From NCBI GenBank assembly GCA_030765045.1, contig CM060967.1, forward strand, positions 17,750,284 through 17,814,283: a stretch of 64,000 bases of DNA. Reading direction: 5' to 3'. The notes under the pieces are model-generated. The model worked only from the letters and a program-made list of their open reading frames with translations, was not told the origin of the DNA and ran no database searches. This document shows positions 45,330-60,379 of the stretch, piece after piece; within the stretch, counting starts at the first letter, position 1, and every line of letters starts with the position of its first letter. Origin of the DNA: Tenodera sinensis (lineage: Eukaryota; Arthropoda; Insecta; Mantodea; Mantidae). The position numbers and the translations under genes are program-made.

Positions 45330-45555
45330 GAACTTTATGCCATTTTAATCAAAATCGTTAGCCATTTTCGAGAAAATAAAAATGTTGGAAAAACGTTCCA
45401 TGTAAAGGGTAGTTTAGGGTGGAGGAATTTTGTTCAGAATCCTCCTGTCACATATCTATAAAATACTGAACTTAAATACGAATTTGGTATTTATCTCAGA
45501 TTTCGTTTTTGAGTTGTGTTGTTTACAGGCGCATACACGAACCTATTTCTATTTG
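45330..45555 (+). mobile_element. family A internal and right fragment
   Basis: GCCATTTTAATCAAAATCGT, CATGTAAAGGGTAGTTTAGG, GTTTTTGAGTTGTGTTGTTT and ACGAACCTATTTCTATTTG. The terminal repeat is missing. Confidence 0.75.
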
Positions 45556-47344
45556 AGAGTTATAGTGGAAGTTAGCGTTGTTCATGACAGGAGGGTGTTT
45601 TATTGGTGACTATTTCATGGTGCCCCAAATAGGAGACGATAACCAATCACATTAAAAGGAGTGTTGGTTTTCAGCCAATCACGGCCACTATTCTACTCAA
45701 TGTTTATCGAAGTTTCTTTTATCACTTCCTCCTTTGGGCGATAAAGGCACCTCCTTTTTTAATTCTCTAAAGAGGTTGGAGTGTCATCTGTCACGGAGTC
45801 AGAGCCAAGATGCTAAAAATTAGACCATCAGTATGAGGGAATCAAACGGAGAACAGTACAAGGAATACGCTGTGCACAGCTAACGTCACTTACATTGCAA
45901 ATAAATATAAATATTTTATGATTTTATTACATTATTTATGATATTTATGTAAATCATTACATCTTTGTGACATACCATGTGAAGTTAAAATCATTTTAAG
46001 ACTGGAGAGGCAAGGAACGCGAAAAGAAAGCTGTTCCAAACTAACTACAGCTATTTTTAAAAGAATACGCGTTTCATTGTTAAATACTCGCATTTTCATA
46101 TTAATAAACGACAGGAAAAAAAACGAGTGGTGATAACCAGGGCCCTAATGTTCATGACATTTAATAGGTTTTTTCATGGAAAATATAAGTGAAGCACGAT
46201 CAATGACGATTAAAAGTATGCAATTCTCATGAGTCATTTAAAGTTATTTTGATTTTTAAACTTTTTTTGTCGTTTTATCATTTTTAATATTATAAGCCTA
46301 TTTTCTCTTAAATTTTCGTACTTTTGTTATATTTTTATGAATATCTGCTTTCAGTTGTCCCAAAGACCGATTTTTCACATCTCCTAATTCTTGTCTGTAA
46401 TGTTTCTTACAATTATCTTTCTTAGAAATGAATGTTTCCACGAATTTGGAGGATAAGCAGTATATAATATGATATTGTAATTCTTCTTTCTGATATCCGT
46501 TCAAAATGACAATTCAAAATGCAGCAATAAAATTAATATTATTTATTTATTATTAAAGTGCTGGATTTTTGAAGTATATTTTGAATATAATGTTAATTTA
46601 AACAGTATTAAATTTTAAGACTTCGAAAATTCACCCCAAAACATTTTAGGTCATATCTAGTTTTCTTTGTTCATAAGTGCTTGCATATTTCTAACATTTT
46701 TAGGTTATAAACATCGACTTTGTAACTCACCTGGACACAAATGGTTGTAAGTTATCTAATAGATAAGATCTTGCAGCACTCAGGTTTTGGAATAGATTTA
46801 CAATATGATATATAACTGATCGTACGTGCATAATAATGAGTGTTTTAATATCTACTGATATTGTAAATTCATCACTGTATTGGTGATTATTCCGCTGTAA
46901 CGCAATTTATGATAAAACGCCTTTCATTTGTTTGTCAAACGCAGATGTGCTTTTTACGTTTTGGGGTGCTTATGCCATGTATAGGGAAGAGGGATTATTC
47001 TGTAAGAGCTGTTATAAACGCTTTTAAAACGTCAACTTCGAGACTTGTGATTTAATCTGTTTAGAGATCGCTTGGGTAGTAATGACTACGCCGTGTTTGT
47101 ATACAACCCGCATTACTAAAGCGCCTCTCAACCCGCGTATGCTGACAGGCGTTCTTTTAAATACAATTCATTTCAAACAGTTGAGTTCGAAGAGGTGAGA
47201 GAACAGGGGGAAACAATTGCATACACAGTTATATTTGCAGATTGATGTAGTAGACTGTTCTAAAAATTGTAACCTTAATGGTACTTGGCATAAATTCAAC
47301 TCCTGTTCACATCAGGTTCGGATTATAATTGCGTTCTCGGTTTC
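45556..47344. other. unrecognised DNA
   Basis: 45590-45780 contains two CCAATCAC sites and a GATAAAGG-rich end; no gene follows. A 68-codon minus frame at 46298-46504 ends in a Lys/Arg-rich sequence and its motif content is not recognised. Confidence 0.4.
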
Positions 47345-47395
47345 AAGGGTTTAGAGCGTCGTCTGGGACGAAGATACGGTTCGAGTCCCGGGTTA
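47345..47395 (+). other. tRNA-like remnant (B-box-like)
   Basis: TTTAGAGCGTC, GTCTGGGACGAAGATAC and GGTTCGAGTCCCGGG (47378 onward) resemble the anticodon arm and T-arm of a tRNA. The 5' part does not fold, so it may be a tRNA-derived SINE head or a pseudogene. Confidence 0.35.
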
Positions 47396-47446
47396 GGAAT
47401 TGAGTTCAACTTCACAACTTGTGCCTACAAACGGATAGTGTTTAAA

Positions 47447-47697
47447 AAATCTGACGTGTTACTCACATGAGTTTCTCTACTCGTGTACAAACCATTCCTA
47501 CATAAACTTCATATTATTCGAGACGAAGCTTTGTAGAAATTGTTTAGTTACTTATTTCCTTGTTGGTACAACGGAAACGGGAATACAGTAGGCTTAAGCA
47601 ATAGTCAATTGTTTTAAAGTCAATCACTGATGTCTTCTGAACTCCGTCTTAATGCATGGCCAAGAGATAGAAAAAGAATAACGATTTTTGAGAAAAG
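47447..47697 (+). mobile_element. family A' left half, arm 1 of an inverted pair
   Basis: AAATCTGACGTGTTACTCAC, GAGTTTCTCTACTCGTGTAC, TTATTTCCTTGTTGGTACAA, CAGTAGGCTTAAGCAATAG and TGGCCAAGAGATAGAAAAAG. Confidence 0.75.
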
Positions 47698-47985
47698 CTT
47701 TTTTAGATGTTTCTTGTTATTGATTTTTCATTTTCAAATACCTATACTTTTCTCATATTGGAAGTCAATGTTTATTTTTTTCGTTTGGTCATGTAAAGAA
47801 AACGGAGATTCCAAAGTCATCATATAGCGACGAGCTCTTAAAGAATTTCAGTGTTATTTAAGCTTCCCGTATTTTGCTTTCCCCTTGTGCCTAAAAGGAA
47901 ATATGTAATGAAATCATATTTATGTTAAGTGTTTAGAATAAGCATTTGTAAGGATATTTTGTGCACAAATGAGTGCAGTTCCCCT
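47698..47985 (-). mobile_element. family A' left half, arm 2 of an inverted pair
   Basis: Minus-strand copy of the same half: ATACCTATACTTTTCTCATA, TTTCGTTTGGTCATGTAAAG, AGCGACGAGCTCTTAAAG and CCCCTTGTGCCTAAAAGGAA. The two arms meet in the middle of the element with left ends facing outward. Confidence 0.7.
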
Positions 47986-49136
47986 TTCATTTTCTAAAGC
48001 GACGATATGCTTGGGACAAAACCGGTTAGCTATAAAATGTTCGTCGAATATAGGATTCAAGGCATGTTCGCGACTCGTCTAAATTCATAGGATTCTACTG
48101 AAGAGCGAGGAAGGAAAGGCATTGTTGGAAATGATCGCAGGGTGTTTATAATGCCCGCAGGTTCCAACACCAGTTTGTACAAGTCTATACCAGGGACATG
48201 ACCCACTAGATATGTTCACATTTGTTCTTTGTAAAACACACCTGTTATTTGCGACACAGTTGCAGCCAATAGCAGCGCGTTATTAGCGTGCTACGTGAAC
48301 TAAAATGGCACACCAAACCCAAATTAGGCCTAGTTTAGAGTGAAGCATTCAGCCAGTCAGGAAGTGTGAAATAATAAGCACAAATTATACATTGTACGTT
48401 TTAGCTGCGTGATAAAGAAACTATTCTAGATATAATCGTTGTCTGTCTTCTTTTATCTCATACAGGCTATAATATTTCATATACCTACGTGGTTACAGAA
48501 GCATCAAGGATTATTTAGACTGCCTCAGCAACAAGACAAAACATCTTGCGACTTCTGAGTAGTTCATTACGTAGGAGATAATGCTGTTGTAAACAGATGG
48601 AGTGCTTCTACAGATTTAACACCCGCATGAGATGCAATAACTGGAAGAGGCTTATGTTCTACCCGGAACGCAGAAAATAAATCCACAAATCTGAGGAAAC
48701 AAACTCTGCTGCTGATAAGGAGATGAAACAGTGGTCTCATTTTCCTGAAGCACGTCATAAACCTCGAGGACTGATGGTAAATAATGATTAGGGAGTTGGT
48801 GGGTTGCCTGAGAACGACGTCCAACTTGAATTCAGCCAGGCCAGTGACAGTTTCTTATTGGACTGCGCTTTCCCTGGGGACTGTAACAGTAAAATACAGA
48901 CTGTTGCTAACACTCACTCATTCGTGGTTACCTCTTACGATAGTATTGCTGACATCTGTCTATGATAGTAGCAGTGAGATATCCTGGAAAATTTAGAAAG
49001 GCATGCAACCTGAAACATGAATTATACACATTAAACACGAATAACCCCGATTTTTACAGCTCCAAGGAGATTTATCCTTCCCTGGGAACCAATGTGACCA
49101 TCAGGAGAGCTTACACAAAGTTTCAGAGCCGCTTAG
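47986..49136. other. unrecognised DNA
   Basis: Frames at 48567-48824 (-) and 48784-49219 (+) overlap and show no motif that I know. Confidence 0.4.
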
Positions 49137-49886
49137 CTTATAGAAAAAGTTCCGCGCGCGCTCGTGTGTGTGTCTGTCAGTCTGTGGACAGCATAACTCA
49201 AAAACCAAAAGTTGGTTAAAAACCGAAGTTGGTATTTAAGTTTAATGTCTTTCAAGAATGCGACACGAAGATTTTGAAGAAAATTGCTCCACCTTAAACT
49301 ACCCTTTACATAGAAAATGTTTCGAAAGTTTTCATTTTCTTGAAGATGGCTCTAACGATTTTGATTAAAATGGCGTATGTTTGAGATATTTTTTATGGAA
49401 AATAAAACGTATATCTTGAATTTTCTGACTATAGCATATGAAGTCCTATTTACTCTAGATGACTTTTGCATACCTGATAAACCGTAAGCGATAGACAAAA
49501 TCTTACTACACAAATGTGTAGATCACGCCAAAACACACAACCTATGTCGCAATAAATTATTGTAGAGTGAACCATTTTGGAAATATCCCTCGTTATTTGT
49601 GTCAGTTTTGTAAAAAAAACTTTCGTCAAATACAACATGGTTATTCATTTTTTTTATATGTTAAGTGTGCAAAGAGAACGGAATCTCAAAGCTTTAAAAG
49701 ATTTGACTATCGCACAAAGCCTACTGTATTCTAATATTCCCCTTGTACCTACAAGGAAATAAACAATAAGATAATTTGTACAAATGTTTATCTCAACTAA
49801 CACGAAGAAGATATAGGTATACGAATTTGTATAAATAGTTTGTACACGAGTAGAGAAAGTCATGTGAGTGCGGCACATCAGATTTG
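49137..49886 (-). mobile_element. family A element, right end missing
   Basis: GCGCGCGCTCGTGTGTGTGT at the microsatellite site, GTCTGTGGACAGCATAACTC, CTTTCAAGAATGCGACACGA, TTCCCCTTGTACCTACAAGG and the left end GAGTAGAGAAAGTCATGTGA with GCACATCAGATTTG. About 130 bp at the right end are absent. Confidence 0.9.
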
Positions 49887-51573
49887 TTATGGTTTGAATG
49901 AAAGAACTTGTTCTTAGTTTCCACTAGAAAGAAAAGTCACCAGCATTTGTCTTCTAGGTGCTTTAAAACGGTTCAGTGAAGTGAAGAGAGATTGCACATG
50001 GCTGCCTTGAGCAGAGAGCGGCACAATACATAAAAACGCAAATTGTTATTGACAATATGAAGAAAGAGGCAACAGAAGTCACAAATGTAGCGTTTCCATC
50101 ATCCCGACGTAGCGGAAGATTACATCAGCGTGTTTGTGTTACAAGGGAAAACATGAATGCGGCATAAGAGTTATCTCCATATTCCGTTTTCAGCTCCTCA
50201 AGCAAGCAAGCAAGCAAGCACTTGAGCAGCCACATTAAAGGGACTAAGCTCGTATTTCTACCCACACACTCAAGATGTCTCCACAGAGCATCGTTGAGCA
50301 CGTGCTAGTCACAACTATAACAAAAAGCTCTCTTCGTTTTGGAAGTTGCAGTACTCGGAAATATACAAACTTATATTAATTTACTTAGCTTTATTTATTT
50401 CAGCTTGCCATTATCATCATTGTATGTACATAACTTTGCATTGATTAAACAAAAGAATTCCGTCAACAATTCACCCCAAAAATAACAAATTTACCATACA
50501 AAATTGAAACAATCCACAAAATACAATCTTATAGTTGCCCCTGGTACAAATATAAATAAACACCGTGATTAACTACTATATTATACAACAGGTAGAATTA
50601 ACTATAACTAAATTACCTTTATAAAATTTACCTATGGGCATCCTTTTCATTTTCCAACTTTGTGATTCTCCCTGTGCTTCTCATACATTTTTTTTTCGAA
50701 ATGTAATCATGTTTCGTAATAGAAAAGTGAGTAGAGAAAAGCCTTTGAATGTAATATGTGGCGTTTCTATTTCAGTCATAAAAATTGTATCAATTGTATG
50801 TGGAAGGGCAAGTAGGGAATGATATGTGAATTTAATACGTAAAAGAAATAAAATTAGTTGAATACGAAACATTTAATTTACAAGTATTACTTCTTTTCCA
50901 AGTACCTGAAGTTTCTGCTGCATTGCCCGAAAACTTCGATATGTAAATATCACTGGGAATGCAGGCTCTTGGAACCCGTGTTTTAAAACTATTTAATGTG
51001 TATCTACTAAAACTTGGAAGTGAATACCGTGAAAGTGAAGTTCAAGTGTATCCTATTTTCAAACATAACCTCACTCAGTTTTCATTACCATTTAATAGCC
51101 CAGTTCAACTTTCAGTGAGACTTCATTAGGTCACATTGTCACTAAAACGAATTAGTTCCAATCATCACTTTCCTCACGTCGATGCAGCCTCTTCTTCCGG
51201 ACAGTTCACTCGCTGAGAAATCCAATACAAGACATCTGGGATCCTTGCAGTGACAACACACACTGCAAGTTACCACAGTCGTCACAGACTCGCTCGGAGA
51301 ACAGCACCTTTCATCGCAACAGAAACGCACTCGCTGATTGACTCACGTACTTTCTAACTCAACTTACTAGAGTGCTCGCTTATAGTTACAGAACGCTTGA
51401 GATGGCGAAAGCTTCAGAAGAGTCTTAATATCTACCGATAGCACTTGGGTTGATGGACGACGCGCTGCTTATCTCCTTACCGTTCCGATGGCCCTGCGCT
51501 GATCACCGATAACTTTGCGCCACAGTATTAGTATAATAGTGCAGGAAGCATTGGTCAGCCTTTTTACCCTTTA
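49887..51573. other. unrecognised DNA
   Basis: A short CAAG tandem lies at about 50202-50218. The GC-richer part (51140-51540) has no recognisable gene. Confidence 0.4.
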
Positions 51574-51891
<318 letters not shown>

Positions 51892-51951
51892 CTCCAAAGT
51901 AGTGTCAGATCGGACGGTGAATGGGTGAAATGGGGTCCATAGAGCATCAAT

Positions 51952-52097
51952 GCTATGAGAAGAAAACAGTTGAGAGTTGTAATATCAGGAAAGAGTGAAG
52001 GCTGTGTTAATTTAGTAGCAGAGCTGTGTTTTTTGTGCATTAGAAGAAAAATAAAGCGGTAGGAAAGAAACTGGACTGGATTTGTCATTTTGTTACG
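51952..52097 (+). repeat. fragment of the candidate LTR family
   Basis: GCTATGAGAAGAAAACAGTT, GAGAGTTGTAATATCA, then about 50 bp not in the other copy, then GAAGAAAAATAAAGCGG and GGATTTGTCATTTTGTTAC. This matches the end of the minus-strand segment at 16036-16435, including the AATAAA. Confidence 0.7.
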
Positions 52098-53564
52098 TTA
52101 TTATTTAATGGGTGTTTGTTCCTGAAACCAACATTCTCGTTCGAATGAATCCTCTCTTTTCCAGAGAGAAAGACCAGCAAAGTAAAAGAGTAATTATGTC
52201 GGCAATTGCAGGAGTTGTGATGTGGTCGAGAACAAAGCTTTTTAGACAACTGCCGTCGCAAGTTGTGAACGAGGGCCAGCCACTATTTGGCATGCATACA
52301 TCAGAGCTGTAGGTTTTCGTCATCCAGTGAGCGGCCACTCGTGAGAGGGATGTGATAATAGGGTAGTGGAACCGACGTGACTGGAGCCGGAGCCAGCATG
52401 CCTGATTCTGACGTGGAAACCGTCTGGCCCACCACAAGATCCATAACGCGTAAGCAAAACAGCCAACAATTAGGTTATCTCTTTAGACAAGTAAAGCATG
52501 CTCTTACACTCATTCACAATGAAAATTAAGCGTAAACTTAAGTGTTACACTTTCTCTGCTCATGTTTATACGAACTATTCTTCGATACCTATGCTTCATG
52601 CAACACTTCATATTCTGAAAGCAACAAGGTCGAAATTACAATGCTTAGCAGCCCATATTTTTGGAATGAATGTAACTATTGTCATTAAGGTCCATTTTCC
52701 TATGAAGAACAGGCTAGATTTGCATGGCTACCAAATGGTCGACGAGCACGGTTACTCCGACCTTTTTGCTTTCAGAGTATGAAGTGTTGTCTATCTCGAC
52801 AATAAGGCGAAAGCAAATGTTTTCACTTTAATTCTGTAATAGTATTTTGCGATATAAGGATGGTGAGTGATTTTTATTGGACCGAGGAAAAGTTTGAAAA
52901 GACGAGACACAGTCGAGTAAATATACTTAACAGATGTGTATTGCATACCATTTTTGGGAGATAATTAGTAATTTAATAGGCGTATGAATGAAGTGTGAAA
53001 TACTAACCTTGAAACATAACATTCATCTTTCCCTGGTGTCCTACTAGTTGAATTTAATAAGCATATATTAAATATAACATCTTTCGTATATCTCTATATT
53101 TTTCAGCTAATCTTCCAATTTTCTTTAACTTCAGAATTAACACACTCCAAGTTATACGCCATGATTACTATGGGTAATTATTGATTTGAGCACGGCCTAC
53201 TCTGTTTATCTCGAGGAGCGTGTACTAAGATTCAGCGACTCTGCATAATATCTTCGAAATCATTACAGCGAAAGTTGCATTGATTTCAGTGCTTTGTCCT
53301 TTTAAATTATGACATACGCAATCTAAATAAGAGGACCATTATCGAGTTGATAAAAATCAACAAGTAGGTTTGATTATGTTTTATATCTGTATTAATCAAA
53401 ATACGAAGTTTAAGGGTGTGAAAATTCTAGCGGCGTAGGCCTTAAAAATAGGTTATATTAATATAGGAGGGTAGAAGGTAGATGTGAATAAGGGATAATT
53501 TATTTACCTGCATTGTCGACATAACCGCAAAGGCCATGAAATCGTACTATCTCCCTAAAAGTAA
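52098..53564. other. unrecognised DNA
   Basis: Frames at 52105-52437 (-, 110 codons) and 52498-52782 (+, 94 codons) have no domain I can name. Confidence 0.4.
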
Positions 53565-53712
53565 CTAAGACATTTGTGAATGCGAAAAATACATAATTTG
53601 TCTCCGGACGCCATTGTTATATGTCCTACTGCATGTTTAAATGTCACGTCAATACAATGTGAGCTATACATTCAACTCTTTTATCGTTTTTTTTCCTCAC
53701 TATTTATATTTT
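53565..53712 (+). repeat. family F repeat, copy 2
   Basis: CTAAGACATTTGTGAATGCG, AATACATAATTTGTC, GGACGCCATTG, CCTACTGCATGTTTAAATGT and CACTATTTATATTTTCAT align with 8765-8900. Confidence 0.7.
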
Positions 53713-54148
53713 CATCATTTTTCTTCTAACATTCCTTGCAGAGCAGTTTTTGTATTGAACTAATGAATTTTGCTACAGGTGTTCACAGTGACCTAAATAA
53801 AAAGTGCCGTAGGTTTTATTGTCAAATGTGTCTAAGCATATATTTTTAATCTTCAAACACAAAAATTACGTTTTAGGCCAAAAAATAAAAATAAACATAT
53901 TGTAAGTTTAACCACTTTTAGAGCTTAAACTAAAGAAACCCAGGGCAATTTTTGAACCTAGAGTTAAAATACTAGATCAAAATTTGTTTATTTGTTTTTG
54001 TTTTTTTCTTCTTTTTTTTTTTCGCTAGGGACTTTTTAATGACGTAACAAAAAATAAATCGTATTATAATGTTTAAACTGTTAGAGCAAATTGGATGAAA
54101 TTTAGGCTGTAACATATTTGCATTAATTTAAATCTACCGTAAAAATTT
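53713..54148. other. unrecognised AT-rich DNA
   Basis: T runs near 54002-54022. No gene recognised. Confidence 0.4.
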
Positions 54149-54192
54149 TAAAAAGCTAGCATTATTAATTCAGAATTTCATATTTTCAATAC
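54149..54192 (+). repeat. short repeat shared with 26405-26450
   Basis: GCTAGCATTATTAATTCAGA, then ATTTCATATTTTCAATA. It is immediately followed by A' sequence. Confidence 0.6.
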
Positions 54193-54194
54193 TA

Positions 54195-54490
54195 CACGTT
54201 CTTAGGACCTGGTAGTCATGTGATGACTTTGGAGTTTCGTTCTCTTTACGTGGCAAGAGATAAAAAAGAATGATCTCACATTAGAGAAAAACAATATATT
54301 TTGGAAAATTTAAACGTGTAACAAGAAATATGTCGGAAATAGGGGGAAAAAGAAAAAGTTTGACGTAAGCTTTGTGGTTTAACGACTTCTAAATTTTTGT
54401 GTAAAAATGGGCACTAATTATTTTGAATAAAATACCATTTTTACATGGCAAATAAAACGCTTATATCGAATATGATAAAATGTTTTGTCT
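54195..54490 (+). mobile_element. family A' fragment
   Basis: GTGATGACTTTGGAGTTTCG, TTCTCTTTACGTGGCAAGAG, CATTAGAGAAAAACAATAT, AAGAAATATGTCGGAAATAG and TGGTTTAACGACTTCTAAAT follow the A' middle. Confidence 0.65.
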
Positions 54491-54829
54491 ATTTTCAAGC
54501 CGAGCCCACGCAGTGCAGCGTGTGGAAAATTGTGCCCTCCGGTTATACGTGTAATTTGAAGGCAAATGTTAAATTGTGATACATGATGGCAGAGCAATTA
54601 ACAGCAAGATGACAATGATAAAGAAAGTTACCACGCTGACTCAGTGGGTGGGAATATCAACAGATCTCTTGTCTGTGTTTACCTAGCGTGTATCCTTTGT
54701 ATGGACAAGTCTAGCTCTGCTTATGTAACATCTTGCGTTACACCCAAAACTTTCTTTATCGAGATTTCATCAGTATTTTGAGATCAATTAAATAATAAGT
54801 ATTCAAAAATTGAAGCCAACAACAACGGT

Positions 54830-55134
54830 TATGTCTGAAACAGTTGATACCACAAAAACGTTTCTTTGAAATAAATTGCGTGCTATAAACAAATCAACAT
54901 TATTTGTCTATAACCTTCTGTGTATCTCCTAAGGGTTACAATCATAATTGCCTATGTTCAAATATAGAGTTCACGAACTATTCCCAAAAATTACAAGATA
55001 CACATTTTCGTGTGGATGTCTAAGTATATGGTACGTTAAACAAAATCGTTACATTTTGACAAAATCGATTTTCCTTGTAAGAGGTAGTCTTGAAAATCTT
55101 GGGTGTCCCATCTTCGCAAGATGCCTAAACTTAT
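54830..55134 (+). mobile_element. possible family A fragment, very diverged
   Basis: GTGTATCTCCTAAGGGTTAC, CAAAAATTACAAGATACACA and CTTGAAAATCTTGGGTGTCC resemble the right half of the family in the correct order. Confidence 0.35.
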
Positions 55135-55415
55135 ATATCAGGGAGATGGTTCGATTTCCATGCGGACCTTCCTGACACATGGATATTTTTCGGGGTTTTC
55201 CCAGCAAATGCTGGGAAGGATAATTATCTCCCTCGAATATCTCGTCCCACCAGTTCATTTAACCTTCATTTCAATCCGCTCTTTCAGGATCAAAAGTGCA
55301 ATTACCACTATGCAAAAAAAAAATAATAAAAAAAAATAAAAAAAAAATTAAAAAAAAAAATAAAAAAATAAAAAAAAAATAAATAAATAAATAAAATAAA
55401 AATAAATAAATAAAA
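55135..55415 (+). mobile_element. SINE-like element with A-rich tail
   Basis: GGTTCGATTTCC (B-box-like, about 55149-55160) is followed by a GC-richer body with a perfect hairpin, TTCCCAGC AAAT GCTGGGAA (55198-55217). It ends in about 100 bp of A-rich (AAAT)n sequence from 55314. The A-box half is missing, so this is a 5'-truncated SINE or another short retroelement. Confidence 0.5.
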
Positions 55416-56019
55416 AAGCATCAGGTAGTAAACTTTGTGATTGGTTTGTGGGGAAAACTGTTAGATGAAGAGACAAAACAACCAACATACCGATGTGGAT
55501 GCATATTAAGGTATCATCAAAACACCTGGGCTTATATCTCTAACAGCCTGTAGTATATTGCTTCACAAGGGAATTAATTGCTTGCCAGAATCAAGACGGC
55601 AAGTTCGTGTAATGGAGGAATATTAGCTACCCTTGAAACATGCCACAACTGTCTGAGTACGTTGCCATCAGGACCACATGTACGCTCGATGACAATGCAC
55701 AGGTATGTTGAGGCATTCCAGCGTTGATTAATGGCGACCATATGACCTACATTGTATGTACCCACCACAGACAGTTCTCAAGCACCGACACTCGGCTTTC
55801 AGCACACTCCACTGAAATTGCTAATCTAGGCAGGTACAGGGCCCAGACTTCGCATCTGTTTCCAGAGGATGCTAAGCCGATGCGATGTGGAAACTATGCA
55901 CAACTCTCAACATTTTGAGTGAAATTAAACCACTTTTAAGGATCATTTTTCTGCATTCTTAGATATTATCTGTTGGGGCATTTTTACAGGTTAGAAATCC
56001 GTCACCACTAACCACATTG
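55416..56019. other. unrecognised DNA
   Basis: Frames at 55574-55768 (-) and 55724-55918 (+) have no recognisable motif. The right end may still belong to the retrotransposon relic. Confidence 0.35.
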
Positions 56020-56196
56020 ATGCATGCAGATGAAATTATAGTAGCCAACTCGGAAGATAATTTCCATAGAGTAGTACATAAATTATCATTGATAACAAAA
56101 GAATACCAAAACAATAGCTTTCGGAGGAAAGAACCATCTTAGATCCAAGATCTTCAAAATAAACAAGATCTCACAGGTTATTTGCACAAAACTCAA
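56020..56196 (+). pseudogene. non-LTR reverse transcriptase relic around the active site
   Basis: LMHADEIIVANSEDNFHRVV, then HKLSLITKEYQ, corresponds to the block that normally reads '..FADD.V..A.SE..L...V..L...A.EY'. The catalytic Asp pair is partly lost (ADE). After a frameshift, AFGGKNHLRSKIFKINKI follows, the 'MAF.GK...RSKI.I.NKI' block seen also at 36543. The relic then runs into family A sequence. Confidence 0.78.
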
Positions 56197-56483
56197 GAAT
56201 ATAATTTTATTAGTGATGGAAATATCTCAAGCGTATGGTATTTTAGTCAAAATCGTTTGAGACGTTTTGGAAAAAATAAACAGTTTCAAAGCATTTTCCA
56301 TGCAAATGATAGTTTGGGATGGGCAAATTTTGTTAAAAATCATGTTGCCTCCTTGGAAGATCTTGAATTCAATTTTTTTTTTTAATTCAGGGAGTCTAAA
56401 AACATGTATTTCCATGAAATCTGTATATCGAATTTTTGGTTGTAATTAGGTAATATTTCCTACTTACGGTAACAGACTACACA
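56197..56483 (+). mobile_element. family A right-half fragment
   Basis: GATGGAAATATCTCAAGCGT, TTAGTCAAAATCGTTTGAG, CATGCAAATGATAGTTTGGG, TTTAATTCAGGGAGTCTAAA and TATCGAATTTTTGGTTGTAA. The terminal repeat is not recognisable. Confidence 0.7.
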
Positions 56484-58671
<2,188 letters not shown>

Positions 58672-58880
58672 GGTCAATCCTAAGCGTCGTTAAAAAATGC
58701 ACACCTTTCGCTCCGGTGCTTTTATGTAACTACTAATTAACATAAGCTTATATAAAAGACCTAAACCTAACCTAACCTCTCATTAATCAGAAATCTAAGC
58801 TTATATAAATACCCAATCAGAGCATCATTAAGGAATGCACGCTTGTTTCGCTCGCGTGCTTTAGTGTTACTTAATGTTCA
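58672..58880 (+). repeat. local tandem duplication with CCTAA motif
   Basis: CAATCCTAAGCGTCGTTAAA, AATGCACACCTTTCGCTCCG and GTGCTTTTATGTAACT recur about 145 bp on as CAATCAGAGCATCATTAAGG, AATGCACGCTTGTTTCGCTC and GCGTGCTTTAGTGTTACTTA. TAAGCTTATATAAA also occurs twice. Between them lies CCTAAACCTAACCTAACC, a few insect telomere-like units. Confidence 0.65.
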
Positions 58881-60379
58881 TTATGTGTATTTTTCGTAGT
58901 TGCACTATAAAGGAATGATTATATCCCATATTCAGTGATAAACGGAAACTGGGGTGGTATCTATAAAATGTTTAGTCTGATAACTTGAATAGTTTCCAGA
59001 ATGGGTCATGGGTTTAACAGATTTACCTTTGTCAGATTAAATTTAATCTCCCGTTAAACTATTGTAATATAATAATATGTATGTGACTATTGTTTCCTAG
59101 ATTGTGCTATTTAGTAGAGATTTGGTTGGAGCTCAGATAGGGTTCAATAGATCGGGTAGTGATATTGATCTTCAGTCAGTCGTCTGAGCAGAACTCGTAT
59201 CACGATATGAAACACGCTGACACGACGAGGGAGCTACTTTTAATATTCCGGAAAGTTGTGGAATATTAAAATTTAAAGCGCCTGTCTAGAGCACTGCCCC
59301 CAAAACACATTAATGACGGCGTTTTCCCTGCGTGCCGCTGTCTGCCAAGCTTAGTTTGATGTTACATACATACATATGTGCTAAATCTGCTACACTCGAT
59401 TAGCTGGATGACAAATGCCGAGCTAAAATCATGCTTTTGTTTCATGCCACACGCACCTAACCTTACTTAATGCGATCCGCACATTTTTCACTTCCGAAAG
59501 CGATTTGATTTCATAAACATGTATCCGCTTTTTCAGGGTTGTATTTTAAATAACGTAATTTAAAATTGTGAATGTGGTATGGCATTGCCTTTTTAATTTA
59601 TATCTAATACAATGTTCCATACTACATGGTTTATAATAACACGGCAATTCAATTATTTGAATGTAAAATTAACATTAGTATATACGTTATTATTAACAGT
59701 GTGTTCACAACTTTCAGAATTGAATCTTTTAACATATTAAAATAGAGATATTCACATTATCACTGAGCTTGTTCTATTCTTGTGTTTACAATGTTTGTTC
59801 AAACTGTGTGCCCTTAAGGAAACACACAAATGCCTTCATTATACTCATCAAATAACTGGCATTGTTATCTCTGCTTTGTGTGTTCGCTTTCGCTCACGCG
59901 CTAATTTTTACATGTGTAAAAGATTATACACTTGTTACATACGTTTTATGACATTTTTAGCAATAGAATACGTAAGAATAATTAATAAATTTGCTAAATG
60001 AAAAATTCTAGTGTATGAAAGATCACAGATGTATGACGTAGCATGGTTACTAAGTAGATGTTTCATTTGTTTCAACACGTACAGGAAAATGGAAGGTAGT
60101 GATAAAACTATTGAAAATATAGATTTCATTTCGCTTAACATTTTGAACGAAGCCGAGAGTGCAGAGTTTATTAATTCCAGAAAAATCAAAAGATGTTTAG
60201 CAAAATCAAGTGATTTTTATGTTTGAGTGTTGCTGCACTTGCGAGAGTGACAGGTTTTCTTACAGGCACATTGGGGAAATTATGTTGTGGCGGTGATGTC
60301 TTTGCTGTCTTGTTGCCATTGTGGTTACGTCATTCATTTTCTGACACTGTTGCCAGAAATACAATTTTGCACGATTTAT
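58881..60379. other. unrecognised DNA
   Basis: Frames at 59780-60226 have no recognised domain. Confidence 0.4.

Noticed and set aside
47345..47395. Functional tRNA gene
   Set aside because: Only the T-arm-like part is convincing; no acceptor stem or A box in the right place.
52105..52437. 110-codon minus-strand frame with Trp/Arg-rich start
   Set aside because: Overlaps a plus-strand frame of similar length and has no recognisable domain.
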